NCBI RefSeq assembly: GCF_963678185.1
Contig: NZ_OY782757.1
Span: 3,376,001-3,440,000, forward strand
Length of the DNA: 64,000 nt
Direction of reading: 5' to 3'
Origin: an uncultured Tolumonas sp.
GTDB lineage: Bacteria > Pseudomonadota > Gammaproteobacteria > Enterobacterales > Aeromonadaceae
The notes beneath the pieces were generated by a model. It did no database searches. It was given only the letters and a program-made list of their open reading frames with translations, and had not been told where the DNA came from. Shown here in pieces: positions 8,969 to 18,760 of this stretch. A program made the position numbers and the translations under genes. Each line of letters opens with the position of its first letter. The stretch's first letter is position 1.

Positions 8969-10162
8969 ATGGCGACTGCAAATTTAAATCTGGTTCATGA
9001 GACCGAAGCACAACGACGCCACGCACGGGTGAAAATTCCAGCACGGTTGATCGTGACTGATCCGCAACATAATCAATATGTCATGGAGTTGAACGAAATT
9101 TCAGCGAGTGGTTTCAGTGTAATGAATGAAGATGCCCGTTTGCATGTTGATCAGGTCTATCGGGGACGTTTGTTATTTAACTTTGATGCTGTGGAATTTG
9201 TGCTGAAAGTAAATTTCAAGGTGATTCACCAATGGGCAGATGAACATCGGTTCGGCTGCGAATTTCAGGATCTGGGCACACAGGAGATATCTACTTTACG
9301 TTTGCTGATCAGCAAGTTTTTGGGTGGTGAAATTGCGCAGGTCAATGATGTATTAACGACGCTAAGTCGGGAAAACTTCACTAAAGCGCGAAAAGCAGTC
9401 AACACCAGCGCCGGGTTGACGGGGTGGGCGAAAACCAAGGCCTTGTTGGCAACGGCACTCATGTTTGTGGTGGGGCTGGGGGCATTTTCTTATTTGCTCA
9501 GCACACTGGCGAGCCATTATCTGGTTACCGCTGCGCGCAGCGCATCCGTGACCTTGCCACAACAAGCGGTGTTGATGCCAAAAGAAGGGAATGTCGAATT
9601 ATTGGTCAAGGTGGGCGCTACGGTTAAAGCGGGTATGCCGGTGGCAAGAGTGCAAGCGCCGTGGGCTGAACAGGTTACTACATTATTAAAAGCCAGTGCG
9701 ACACCGGATCCGAAATTACTGTCGTTATTACAAACCCAGATGGATTACACCCTACCTAGCCCCTGTGATTGTGCTGTGTTGAGCACCGGTGTGACCAACG
9801 GCCAGTTTTTGGAACGGGGAAAACCGGTCGTGCAACTGGTGCCGCCACAGAGCCAGCCTTATGTGCAAGCGAATTTCGATTATGCCGATTATGCCAAGCT
9901 GACCGCCGGACGTAAGGTCGTGCTGACTCTGCCAGATGGTTTGCCAGAGGTCAGCGGCACTATTTCTCAGGTGCAGATGACCGACGCCATGCCAATTCCG
10001 GCATTAGGTGCGGTGATGGTGAAGATCAAACCGGATCAAGCTTTACCCGCGGGCACAGTCAGTTCGCCGGTGGCGGTTTCTGTCGCACCTGTTTGGTTTG
10101 ATCGGCTGCGGATGGCCGTCGCGATGCAGGTGAAAAAGTTCACTCAAACTGAGGCTGGTTAA
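8969..10162 (+). CDS. alg44: Alginate polymerase c-di-GMP-binding subunit Alg44
   Basis: The 397-residue protein activates Alg8 when it binds c-di-GMP. An N-terminal PilZ domain carries the RxxxR motif (R16-x3-R20). Its second motif reads ExSxxG (E43, S45, G48) where the consensus has Asp or Asn first, an unusual substitution. One transmembrane helix lies at about 155-180. The periplasmic part resembles HlyD-type membrane-fusion proteins. Length agrees with Pseudomonas Alg44 (389). It links the cluster to cellular c-di-GMP levels. Confidence 0.93.
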   Translation: MATANLNLVHETEAQRRHARVKIPARLIVTDPQHNQYVMELNEISASGFSVMNEDARLHVDQVYRGRLLFNFDAVEFVLKVNFKVIHQWADEHRFGCEFQDLGTQEISTLRLLISKFLGGEIAQVNDVLTTLSRENFTKARKAVNTSAGLTGWAKTKALLATALMFVVGLGAFSYLLSTLASHYLVTAARSASVTLPQQAVLMPKEGNVELLVKVGATVKAGMPVARVQAPWAEQVTTLLKASATPDPKLLSLLQTQMDYTLPSPCDCAVLSTGVTNGQFLERGKPVVQLVPPQSQPYVQANFDYADYAKLTAGRKVVLTLPDGLPEVSGTISQVQMTDAMPIPALGAVMVKIKPDQALPAGTVSSPVAVSVAPVWFDRLRMAVAMQVKKFTQTEAG

Positions 10163-10164
10163 TC

Positions 10165-11628
10165 ATGAAACGGAACGTTTTGATTATGGTGCTCATGGGC
10201 TTTGGTTTATCGGCTTGCCAAAGCTATACCGCGCAAATGCAACCGCAGCAGCATAGCCGAATTAAAATTTCACCGGCGCAACAATGGTCTGCCTTACAGG
10301 ATGTCGGGTATGACGGTGTTAAACCGGAGAAGGTCACTGATTATCTGCTGCTGGGGAAAAATGCTCAGCAGCGAGAGCAGGCCAGACAGCTGTTAAAAGC
10401 ACAGTTACAGCATGATCCGAGTGGTGAAAAAGAGCTGCTTTATATCGCTAATTTAATGCAGGTCATCGATCTGGAGCCGGGCTGGGCGGATGAGATCCGT
10501 AAAACGCTTTGGGCACGGCAGCAACGCCGGGGCGATGTGATGTATGAACTCATTACTTTTTATGCCCGGTATCCACAGCAGCCCGGTTATGCCGATTTGC
10601 GCCAGCTGGTTTCGCAATCGGATAAACGGCTGGCACCGAATCAGCGGGCCTGGTTGTGGGCGATGGTACGGTTGCCTGACATGCTGAAAACACAAACGAC
10701 AGCGGCTGAATTGCGCAGCATGTGTCAGCAAATTTCATTTAATACGCCAGCGTTTGGATATGTGCAGCCATCCGATCTGCAATTGTGTCGCCGCGCACAG
10801 CTGATGGTATTGCGCCAGAACGGTAGTAACGATTGGCCTGAGCTGTTTACGGCGATCAGCGCTGAACTCAAAGACGGGCGGTTGCTGGACAGTGATCTGT
10901 TACCGCTGATGCAAATATTGCAAAGCACAGTGGCAGGGGCGCCGATGAATGAACAGGCACTGGCATTAGGCCGGTTGGCTCAATCGCAAAATCACGATGT
11001 CGCGTTGGCGGTTATCTCGATATTGCTTAGCCAACCGGGCGATGAAGCCGAAACCAAGCGTTTAGAGCAACAATTGCGGCAACTACAGCAACAAGGTGAT
11101 CCGCAAGCAGCCTACTTACTGGGGCGACTCTATCTGGAAGGGCGACGCAAAGCGGCTGATCCTGTGGTGGCGGAAAAAATGCTGAAAGCTGCAGCCGACA
11201 TGCCTGAAGCCAACTATTTATTGGGGCGTCTGTATCTGAGTGGCCTGCTAACGGGAACACCACAAATTCAGCAAGGCGTCGATTTACTGGTGCAAGCAGC
11301 TCGCCAAGGTCATGCCAGAGCCGATGAGGCTTTGGCGATCGCTTTTCATAACACACCTGGTGTGAAGGCCAACCCAGTCTATGCCTGGGTGTTTACCTCA
11401 TTGGCTCAGCAAAAACTCAATAGCCCGTCATTACAACAATTACGTTCGTCATTGGCCTTAGATCAACGGCACCAACAACAAGCCAATACGCTGCTAACAC
11501 AAGAACTACGCGCGCGTAATGTGGATGGCATGCCGTTATCAACCGTGCCGCAATTGGCATCGGAGGGGGAAGGAACCAACAGTGAAGAGCAGAAAAGAAA
11601 TGATTCAGAGCTGGTGAATAATTTCTGA
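10165..11628 (+). CDS. algK: Alginate export lipoprotein AlgK with Sel1/TPR repeats
   Basis: This 487-residue outer-membrane lipoprotein scaffolds the periplasmic alginate complex. The signal peptide ends in the lipobox LSAC, with the lipidated cysteine at residue 18. Sel1-like TPR repeats are visible in the second half (AAYLLGRLYLEG and ANYLLGRLYLSG). It starts two bases after the alg44 stop, so the two are co-translated. In Pseudomonas AlgK positions the AlgE porin; no algE follows here. The Gln-rich C-terminus is otherwise unremarkable. Confidence 0.93.
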   Translation: MKRNVLIMVLMGFGLSACQSYTAQMQPQQHSRIKISPAQQWSALQDVGYDGVKPEKVTDYLLLGKNAQQREQARQLLKAQLQHDPSGEKELLYIANLMQVIDLEPGWADEIRKTLWARQQRRGDVMYELITFYARYPQQPGYADLRQLVSQSDKRLAPNQRAWLWAMVRLPDMLKTQTTAAELRSMCQQISFNTPAFGYVQPSDLQLCRRAQLMVLRQNGSNDWPELFTAISAELKDGRLLDSDLLPLMQILQSTVAGAPMNEQALALGRLAQSQNHDVALAVISILLSQPGDEAETKRLEQQLRQLQQQGDPQAAYLLGRLYLEGRRKAADPVVAEKMLKAAADMPEANYLLGRLYLSGLLTGTPQIQQGVDLLVQAARQGHARADEALAIAFHNTPGVKANPVYAWVFTSLAQQKLNSPSLQQLRSSLALDQRHQQQANTLLTQELRARNVDGMPLSTVPQLASEGEGTNSEEQKRNDSELVNNF

Positions 11629-11675
11629 GTTGTCTGCCGATCCCTATACCGAAGTTCAGCATCAAGGAGCAGATA

Positions 11676-13253
11676 ATGAACAAAATTGTGATAGTCGGTC
11701 TTCTCGCGTGCGGGCTCATGTTTACACAATGGGCGCAGGCCGAGTTCTATACGGTGCAAACCGTTTCGACACAGGTTGCAGATCCGGCGTTACCTGCTTT
11801 GCCGGATATTCGTGGTTATAACCGCGATGCCATTTTACAAAAACAGGCTGCATGGCAGAAACCTGCCCATATTACCTTTGAACGTATGATCAACAATGTG
11901 GCAACCCGGAAGTTTTTTAAGGGTGGCAAACTGGGCATGTGGGCGCAAAAACAAGGCCAATTCCCCAAAGCGATCTATGTTCACGATGGAATTCTGACGT
12001 TGCCGGCTTTGCATAACACCATGCCAGATACGTTGGTTAAATTGAATAAACATCAGTATTTGCTGCGGTTTCCCATCGTGGTGATGAATCATGCCGCGTT
12101 CGCGATTGCACCGGGGGAAGAGCTGTTGCTTTCTCATGAACGGGGCAGTTTTCTGGTGAATGCGGGTGATGTCTTTATTGTCGATGGCGCTTTACGTGGC
12201 TGGAGCGAGAAGACCAATTCCCCGGCCAAATATAACGGCAAAAAAGAGGAGTACCGGCCATTTTATATCGGCTGGAGTGGCTCGGAGACCTATGCCTATG
12301 GTTCGTTAATTGAGAGCCTCGGTTCACTGAATAGTAAGGCGTATGGTTTTACGTTGTCGACTTATTCAGAACAAGATGAGATGTATGCTCCGCTGACCCT
12401 GAACCGGTTGCAACATCCCCGCGGTTGGTTGGTGAACAACCGGATCAGCGATATGTTTTATGGCTTCTACTCTTATGAAGCGAATGATGTCGTGCTAGTT
12501 GGTAATAAATATTACGACAACATTTATTACGGCATCGACCCGCATGATCGCTCTCATCATTTGATCATTGCTAATAATGAGGTGTGGGGCACTAAAGTTC
12601 GCCATGGCATTATCGGTTCACGTGATGTCAGTGGCTCGTTCATTTTTGGCAATGTGTCACACGATAACAATCAAGCCGGCATCATGCTTGATCGCGCCAG
12701 TAACCATAACGTTGTTATGCAAAACAGCAGTTATAACAATGGGAGTGATGGACTGGCAGTATATGAAAGCCATCATAATCTGATCGCCGATAACCGTTTT
12801 TATAATAACCAGCATCACGGTATCCGCTTTCGCAACAGCCTTGATGTGACCCTCAAAGACAACCTCATTCTGCAGAATGGTCATTACGGAATTTATGGCT
12901 ATTTAAGCGATCTTTCTGCGCACGCCCCGTTACCCGGTCATGAAGCCCGCGATCTGAAACTTGATCCGTATGAGATGCGCGGCTCTGGTTCTATCAGTGG
13001 CGGTGTCATTGCGTTAAATGGCAGTGGCGCACTGTTTACCACCGGATTAGAGGCCGTAGAAATTGGCAAATTAGCCTTAGATGAAAATGGTAAACGTCGT
13101 GAAATTACCTTGGGTGGCGATTTAGTTCCTTATACCGATGTGATTTCTACCGTCTGGTATGGCGATGTCAACGAGGTGTTGTTCAGCCGCGCCGTCTCAA
13201 CGAAACGCTCAAACGTGCGCAATTCTGTTTCACTGGAGGTGGCCAATGACTAA
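11676..13253 (+). CDS. algG: Periplasmic mannuronan C5-epimerase
   Basis: The 525-residue enzyme converts mannuronate to guluronate within the polymer in the periplasm. A signal peptide is clear (MNKIVIVGLLACGLMFTQWAQA). The C-terminal half is a right-handed parallel beta-helix with repeating NN/SHDN ladders. The catalytic motif DPHD (YGIDPHDRSHH) is intact. The length fits Pseudomonas AlgG (543). Its end overlaps algX by 8 bases. In Pseudomonas algE lies between algK and algG; here only 47 non-coding bases separate them. Confidence 0.95.
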   Translation: MNKIVIVGLLACGLMFTQWAQAEFYTVQTVSTQVADPALPALPDIRGYNRDAILQKQAAWQKPAHITFERMINNVATRKFFKGGKLGMWAQKQGQFPKAIYVHDGILTLPALHNTMPDTLVKLNKHQYLLRFPIVVMNHAAFAIAPGEELLLSHERGSFLVNAGDVFIVDGALRGWSEKTNSPAKYNGKKEEYRPFYIGWSGSETYAYGSLIESLGSLNSKAYGFTLSTYSEQDEMYAPLTLNRLQHPRGWLVNNRISDMFYGFYSYEANDVVLVGNKYYDNIYYGIDPHDRSHHLIIANNEVWGTKVRHGIIGSRDVSGSFIFGNVSHDNNQAGIMLDRASNHNVVMQNSSYNNGSDGLAVYESHHNLIADNRFYNNQHHGIRFRNSLDVTLKDNLILQNGHYGIYGYLSDLSAHAPLPGHEARDLKLDPYEMRGSGSISGGVIALNGSGALFTTGLEAVEIGKLALDENGKRREITLGGDLVPYTDVISTVWYGDVNEVLFSRAVSTKRSNVRNSVSLEVAND

Positions 13254-14619
13254 GTTCGCACCCATTTTTAGTGTTCTGACATTTTTATTGAGTGTCACTG
13301 GCGCTGGTGTGTCACAGGCAGCGGATAATGATGTACCCAAATATGCCGCCGAACCTTGCTGTCAGTTGTGCCCGGAAGCACAAAAAACATCGGCCGAAGT
13401 TGCGTTGCAGGAAGGCAGCGCCGGTTGGTTGTTCGCAGCTACCGAGCGGGCGAACAATGCCGAACCATTAACAACCCCAGAGCGCGCTTTTTTGCTCAAA
13501 TTACTGGTGCAGGAGTTGGCGCAAAAAGGTACCACTGTGATGCTGGTTATGCCGCCATCGCGGGCGTTGATGTATGCGGATCATCAGCCGAGTAAGGAAG
13601 CCCCTGCAACGACGAAAGAATATCTACAGACTTTGAACTTTTTTCGTCAGGCCGGTTTTTTAGTGCCCGCGTATGAGCGTTTGCAGCCAACTGTGTTGGG
13701 ATCAGCCGAGCCGTTTTTCTTCAAACGTGACATTCACTGGACCTCCTCTGGTGCGATGCAAACCGCACAATTAGCGGCCGCGGATATTCGCAAATTAGCG
13801 TTGTTTGAACACCAACCGGAACAACGTTTTGAAACCACTGCACAGGGGGTGCTGAAAATCAGTGGGCTGCTGAATAATCAGTCGCAGGCGTTGTGTGGTG
13901 GCCAGCGTTATCCACTGGAGTTCACGCCGCATTTTGTCACCAAAGCGGTTGATGAGGCGACAACGACATCTGCTGATGACATCTGGCTGATCGGTTCCAG
14001 TCAATCGGTGGAAAATCGCTTCAATTTCAGTGGTTTTTTACAACAGGATCTATCACGAAAGGTCAGTAATTATACGCCTGATGACGGCAACAGCAGCGTC
14101 GGATGGACGAAATTACTGACTTCGGAGGCCTTCCAAACTAAACCGCCGAAACTGATTTTATGGGAACTGCCGTATGAGTATCGCAAACTCAGTGCGTCGC
14201 AATTACGGCAAATGATCGCGTTAGTGAATAACGGTTGCGAGTCTTATCCGACGCTGGAACAGAAAGCGCAGGTTTTTCAGGGGAACAAACTGAACGATGT
14301 GATATTCGGTGCCAACCTGCTGAAGACGCACCCTAGTCAGTTGATCTTTGATTTGAAATTAAGCGATCCATCCATCGAACAGTTACTGCTCACAGTCTGG
14401 TATTCCGACGGTGGCAAAAGTGATTTTCAGATCAGAAAAAACAGTCAGCTCACTGACAGCGGGCGTTTTAGTTTTGTGCTGGGTAATGTCGAGATGAGAC
14501 AGCCGCGCTTTTTCGTCTCCCTTGATTTAGCCCTGCCTGGCGCTGCGCGTGGAAAAACCACCATCAACGCCAGCGTCTGTCATTTCCCCGATAACTTGTT
14601 ACAGACCGCAGGGAGATGA
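13246..14619 (+). CDS. algX: Alginate O-acetyltransferase-like protein AlgX
   Basis: The 457-residue periplasmic protein belongs to the SGNH-like acetyltransferases that acetylate alginate, and in Pseudomonas it is also part of the assembly scaffold. The start ATG 13246 overlaps the algG end and opens into a signal peptide (FSVLTFLLSVTGAGVSQAA); a longer frame from 13159 is unlikely. The catalytic Asp and His fit RDIHWT (D162, H164) and the Ser fits IGSSQS (about S251). The C-terminal third is the carbohydrate-binding part. No algI, algJ or algF is present in the window, so the acetyl donor route is unclear and the scaffold role may dominate. Length is near the Pseudomonas protein (474). Confidence 0.9.
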   Translation: MTKFAPIFSVLTFLLSVTGAGVSQAADNDVPKYAAEPCCQLCPEAQKTSAEVALQEGSAGWLFAATERANNAEPLTTPERAFLLKLLVQELAQKGTTVMLVMPPSRALMYADHQPSKEAPATTKEYLQTLNFFRQAGFLVPAYERLQPTVLGSAEPFFFKRDIHWTSSGAMQTAQLAAADIRKLALFEHQPEQRFETTAQGVLKISGLLNNQSQALCGGQRYPLEFTPHFVTKAVDEATTTSADDIWLIGSSQSVENRFNFSGFLQQDLSRKVSNYTPDDGNSSVGWTKLLTSEAFQTKPPKLILWELPYEYRKLSASQLRQMIALVNNGCESYPTLEQKAQVFQGNKLNDVIFGANLLKTHPSQLIFDLKLSDPSIEQLLLTVWYSDGGKSDFQIRKNSQLTDSGRFSFVLGNVEMRQPRFFVSLDLALPGAARGKTTINASVCHFPDNLLQTAGR

Positions 14620-15749
14620 AGATGAACATAGCACGCCGTTATTCGCTGATTTCTCTGACGGTTTTTCTCTTGGCTAGTCTCTTTGCCTGTTTTGGGGCTG
14701 CACCGGCTAATGCGGTATTGCAGGCACCGGTGGGCTATCTGCAAGGCCATCTGACTATTGGCGTATCAGAGCAGGCCACAGATTGCCCGCCACTGAACGT
14801 CTATCAGGGCGGGCTTGAGATCCCCAGTAAATATGTGCAGTCGGAAAAATCGAAAGATGTGATCGACGATGACAACGAAGCGCGCTATGCCGCGTTGTCG
14901 GCACCGATGTCTGATTTACAGCAATTATCGGCGGCGTTGACGGACAAATTATTTAAAGGCAAAGGCACCGAGCAGGATCTGCAATGCTTACGTCAGCATT
15001 GGCTGGCGTGGGCCAATGCTGGTGCGCTGCTGCAACCGACTAAGTCGGCAGTGGGAAAAGCCATTCGGAAATGGACGTTGGGGGCTGTTGCTGCCAACTA
15101 TCTGAAAATAAAACTAAACCTGCCAGAGGATGACCCCAGCTTTCCGAAAGTGGAACGTCAGGCGTTGGAACGCTGGCTGGGGTTAGTCGCTGGTGAAGTA
15201 GTAAAAGATTACAGCCATCGCAAACCAGAGCAGATCAACAATCACGATTATTGGGCCGCCTGGGGGGTGATGACGACTGCAGTCATACTGAATCGTTCCG
15301 ATCTGTTCAATTGGTCTGGCGAGGTTTATCTCAATGCGATGGCCCACATTAACGCCGATGGTGAGTTGCCCAATGAGTTGAAACGTCGCAGCCGGGCTTT
15401 GAGTTATCACAACTTTGCCCTGCAACCCTTGGTATTGCTGGCTGCTTTTGGTGAAGCCAATGGTCAGCACTGGTTGAGTGCTGATAATGCAGCATTGCAA
15501 CGTTTGGCGGCACTCGTGATCCGCAATTTGGATGACAGCAGTGCACTGGCGCAGGCGGCTGAGGCTAAACAAGTCAAAGAAAGTCTGCGTGAACACGGGC
15601 GGCTTGCCTGGCTGGCTCCTTACATCGCCATCTCGGGTAACCGGGAGTGGTTACCGTTACTTAAATCGTTATCAACACTGAAAATGACCCGCTTGGGTGG
15701 AGATCTTAGTTACCTCTATTTGCGCAACGAGTTTGGATTTACGCAATGA
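14616..15749 (+). CDS. algL: Periplasmic alginate lyase AlgL, polysaccharide lyase family 5
   Basis: The 377-residue enzyme clears alginate that accumulates in the periplasm during export. The start overlaps the algX stop (ATGA); a second ATG two codons on is possible. A signal peptide ends near APANA. The active-site motif reads NNHDYW (N208, N209, H210) where most family members have NNHSYW, and a second cluster RALSYHN carries the Arg and Tyr of the site. The length matches Pseudomonas AlgL (367). Confidence 0.94.
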   Translation: MKMNIARRYSLISLTVFLLASLFACFGAAPANAVLQAPVGYLQGHLTIGVSEQATDCPPLNVYQGGLEIPSKYVQSEKSKDVIDDDNEARYAALSAPMSDLQQLSAALTDKLFKGKGTEQDLQCLRQHWLAWANAGALLQPTKSAVGKAIRKWTLGAVAANYLKIKLNLPEDDPSFPKVERQALERWLGLVAGEVVKDYSHRKPEQINNHDYWAAWGVMTTAVILNRSDLFNWSGEVYLNAMAHINADGELPNELKRRSRALSYHNFALQPLVLLAAFGEANGQHWLSADNAALQRLAALVIRNLDDSSALAQAAEAKQVKESLREHGRLAWLAPYIAISGNREWLPLLKSLSTLKMTRLGGDLSYLYLRNEFGFTQ

Positions 15750-15829
15750 GCCAGGGCTGGCTGACAAACAAGCCCGTGTAGTCATAGGGACAATGTCCTT
15801 AACAGCATGAGCAGCATGGAGCAACAATC

Positions 15830-17299
15830 ATGATCCCAGTCATTCTCTCAGGTGGTAGTGGTTCACGTCTTTGGCCGCTTTCCCGTAAGCAATATCCAAA
15901 GCAGTTCCTGAACTTATTAGGTGACCACACGCTGTTACAGCAAACAGTCATGCGGTTGCCGGAAAAACAGTTCGGTAAACCGTTTTTGGTTTGTAATCAG
16001 TTGCATCGTTTTATCGTGCGCGAACAGATGCAACAAATCAGCCGTTCGACACACAGCGTGTTGCTGGAACCGTTTGGGCGGAATACAGCACCGGCGGTGG
16101 CATTATCCGCCATGTTGATCACTGAGGAAGAGGGTGACGACTTGATGCTGGTATTACCGGCCGACCATGTGATCCGTGATTTAACGGCGTTTCATGCGGC
16201 CTTAGAGCGCGGGCGTGCGGAAGCGGAGGCCGGAAAACTGGTGTTATTCGGCATCGTGCCGACCGCACCGGAAACCGGTTATGGTTATGTGAAAAGCCAT
16301 TCGGTGAATGGGCTGGAAGCGGTGCCGGTAGAGCGGTTTGTTGAAAAACCCGATCGTGCCACGGCGATCAGTTTTCTCGCCAGCGGTGACTATTTCTGGA
16401 ACAGCGGCATGTTCATGTTTAAAGCCAGCCGTTTCCTGCAAGAGTTGAAAAAATTCCAGCCGGATATTTACGATATTTGTCAATTGTCACTGGAACGTAA
16501 GTTCCGCGATCTCGACTTCTGGCGCATTGATCCCGATAGTTTTGCGTTCTGCCCCGATGATTCTATCGATTACGCTATCATGGAAAAAACCGATGATGCC
16601 GTGGTGGTGCCGTTGCAGGCGGGCTGGAGCGATGTTGGTAGCTGGTCGGCTTTGTGGGAAGAACAAGATAAAGATCCGCAATCCAATCTGGTGAAAGGAG
16701 CGGCGGAATTGATCGAGACTGATCATTGTTATGTACACACCACCCACCGCATGGTCAGTCTGATCGGCATGCAAGATACCGTGGTCATTGAGACCAAAGA
16801 TGCCGTGCTGGTGGCGAATATTAATAAAGTGCAAGACGTCAAACAGCTGGTGAAAAAACTGGAACAGGCGGATCGCCCGGAAGCACAACATCATCGGGAA
16901 ATGTTCCGGCCATGGGGCAGTGTGGATGCGATTGATAAAGGGCAACGTTTCGGTGTGCAGCACCTGACGATCCAGCCGGAACAAAGCATTTCACTGCACC
17001 GTCATTTGCATCGCTCAGAGCATTGGGTGGTGGTGTCGGGGTGCGCACAGGCCACCATTGGTGAAGAAACCATTTTGATGGGGGAAAACCAATCTACCTA
17101 TATCCCTGCGGGTGTCTTCCACCGACTCAGTAACCCAGGCCAGGTGCCACTGGAAATCATCGAGATCCAGACTGGCAGTTATCTGCAGGATAAAGATATC
17201 GAGCGGGTAGCAGACATGTATGGTCGGGTTAATGAACGGGATTCGACGCCAGCGCAAAACTGGCCGATGGCACAGGGGGTGCGCATCGTTCCGCATTAA
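15830..17299 (+). CDS. algA: Bifunctional mannose-6-phosphate isomerase / mannose-1-phosphate guanylyltransferase
   Basis: The 489-residue enzyme catalyses the first and third steps to GDP-mannose. The N-terminal nucleotidyltransferase has the signature GGSGSRLWPLSRKQYPKQFL (residues 6-25) and FVEKPD. The C-terminal cupin holds the isomerase site (SLHRHLHRSEHW, with the metal-binding His residues). The length is typical of type II AlgA/ManC proteins (about 480). It lies 80 bases after algL, whereas in Pseudomonas algI, algJ and algF come between. Its isomerase half duplicates the function of manA two genes on. Confidence 0.95.
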   Translation: MIPVILSGGSGSRLWPLSRKQYPKQFLNLLGDHTLLQQTVMRLPEKQFGKPFLVCNQLHRFIVREQMQQISRSTHSVLLEPFGRNTAPAVALSAMLITEEEGDDLMLVLPADHVIRDLTAFHAALERGRAEAEAGKLVLFGIVPTAPETGYGYVKSHSVNGLEAVPVERFVEKPDRATAISFLASGDYFWNSGMFMFKASRFLQELKKFQPDIYDICQLSLERKFRDLDFWRIDPDSFAFCPDDSIDYAIMEKTDDAVVVPLQAGWSDVGSWSALWEEQDKDPQSNLVKGAAELIETDHCYVHTTHRMVSLIGMQDTVVIETKDAVLVANINKVQDVKQLVKKLEQADRPEAQHHREMFRPWGSVDAIDKGQRFGVQHLTIQPEQSISLHRHLHRSEHWVVVSGCAQATIGEETILMGENQSTYIPAGVFHRLSNPGQVPLEIIEIQTGSYLQDKDIERVADMYGRVNERDSTPAQNWPMAQGVRIVPH

Positions 17300-17306
17300 C
17301 CATGCG

Positions 17307-17341
17307 CTGACAGAATGCTAATTCCGAGTGCTTTCTGTCAG
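17307..17341 (+). other. Hairpin in the algA-algC gap
   Basis: CTGACAGAA (17307-17315) and TTCTGTCAG (17333-17341) are perfect 9-bp arms with a 17-base loop. No U-tract follows. It may tune expression between algA and the mutase gene. Confidence 0.5.
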
Positions 17342-17383
17342 TACTTTGTTGCAACAGGATCGTTGATAGCAGAGGACAGCAAA

Positions 17384-18757
17384 ATGGGATCATTTAATTG
17401 CTTTAAAGCCTACGATATTCGTGGCCGTTTGGGTGACGAGTTAGACGAAGATGTTGCCTATCGTATCGGGCGTGCCTATGCCCGTTATCTGAACGCGCGT
17501 GCCGTTGTAGTGGGCGGTGATGTGCGTCTTTCCAGCGAAGGATTAAAACAAGCGCTGGTACAAGGATTACGCGACAGCGGTGCCGATGTTATCGATTTAG
17601 GCATGACCGGCACCGAAGAGATCTATTTTGCCACTTGGTTTTTGGGCGTTGATGGCGGCATTGAAGTGACCGCGTCACATAACCCTATCGACTATAACGG
17701 CATGAAACTGGTGCGCAGTGGTAGTCGGCCCATCAGTGGCGACACCGGTTTGAACGAGATCCGCCGCATGGCTGAAATGATCGATTATGGCCCGCAAGCC
17801 GGTATTCCGGGGTTGTATCGTCAGGAAAATATTCTGTCGGCGTATGTCGATCACCTGATGGGTTATATCGATTTCAGTAATTTAACGCCGAAAAAACTGG
17901 TGGTGAATGCAGGTAATGGTGCTGCCGGCCATGTGATCAATGCCATTGAAAAGGTATTTATCAGCCAACGGGTGCCGGTGCAATTGATCAAGATCCACAA
18001 TGAGCCGGACGGTACATTCCCGCATGGTATTCCTAACCCTTTGTTGCCGGAGAATCGTGCTGACACGGCCAATGCAGTGCATGCCTATGGGGCGGATATG
18101 GGCATCGCGTGGGACGGGGATTTTGATCGTTGTTTCCTGTTTGATCAACACGGTGAATTTATCGAGGGCTATTACATCGTTGGTTTGCTGGCAGAAAGTT
18201 TTCTGTTGAAGAAACCCGGTGCCCGCATTATTTACGATCCGCGCCTGACGTGGAATACCGAAGAGATCGTCACCAAAACCGGTGGGGTGCCGGTGATGTC
18301 GAAAACCGGTCATGCCTTTATCAAAGAACGCATGCGGGCTGAAGACGCGGTCTATGGTGGCGAGATGAGTGCCCATCACTATTTCCGTGATTTTGGCTAT
18401 TGCGACAGCGGCATGATCCCGTGGTTACTGGTGCTGGAATTGCTCTGTGTCCGCAAACAACCGCTGTCGACGCTGGTGGCCGAACGCATTGCCCGTTACC
18501 CATCACCCGGTGAAATCAACAGCCACCTCAGCCATCCGCAGCAAGCGATCCAGCGCGTGTTAGATGCATATAGCGGGCAGGCGCTGAACATCGATTACAC
18601 CGATGGCATCAGTCTGTCTTTCGATGATTGGCGTTTTAATCTGCGCAGCTCGAATACCGAACCGGTCGTGCGACTGAATGTTGAGTCACGGGCTGATGAA
18701 GTGTTGATGCAACAAAAGACAGCGGAAATTTTGTCGCTGTTACGCCAGGAGGGCTAA
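17384..18757 (+). CDS. algC: Phosphomannomutase
   Basis: The 457-residue enzyme interconverts mannose-6-phosphate and mannose-1-phosphate, linking the two AlgA reactions. The phosphoserine loop is in [15 protein letters not shown], the Mg-binding loop in [11 protein letters not shown], the sugar-binding loop in [10 protein letters not shown], and the phosphate-binding loop in RSSNTEP. The start ATG 17384 has an AGAGGA site; a frame extending to 17315 runs back through the hairpin and is unlikely. In Pseudomonas algC is unlinked from the alginate operon, so its presence here makes the pathway to GDP-mannose self-contained. The symbol manB/cpsG would be equally valid. Confidence 0.93.
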   Translation: MGSFNCFKAYDIRGRLGDELDEDVAYRIGRAYARYLNARAVVVGGDVRLSSEGLKQALVQGLRDSGADVIDLGMTGTEEIYFATWFLGVDGGIEVTASHNPIDYNGMKLVRSGSRPISGDTGLNEIRRMAEMIDYGPQAGIPGLYRQENILSAYVDHLMGYIDFSNLTPKKLVVNAGNGAAGHVINAIEKVFISQRVPVQLIKIHNEPDGTFPHGIPNPLLPENRADTANAVHAYGADMGIAWDGDFDRCFLFDQHGEFIEGYYIVGLLAESFLLKKPGARIIYDPRLTWNTEEIVTKTGGVPVMSKTGHAFIKERMRAEDAVYGGEMSAHHYFRDFGYCDSGMIPWLLVLELLCVRKQPLSTLVAERIARYPSPGEINSHLSHPQQAIQRVLDAYSGQALNIDYTDGISLSFDDWRFNLRSSNTEPVVRLNVESRADEVLMQQKTAEILSLLRQEG

Positions 18758-18760
18758 ATC

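Noticed and set aside
12480..12860. Repeated NN/HHN-rich codons in algG that look like a DNA repeat array
   Set aside because: They encode beta-helix rungs of the epimerase; spacing and sequence are not those of a CRISPR array or mobile element.
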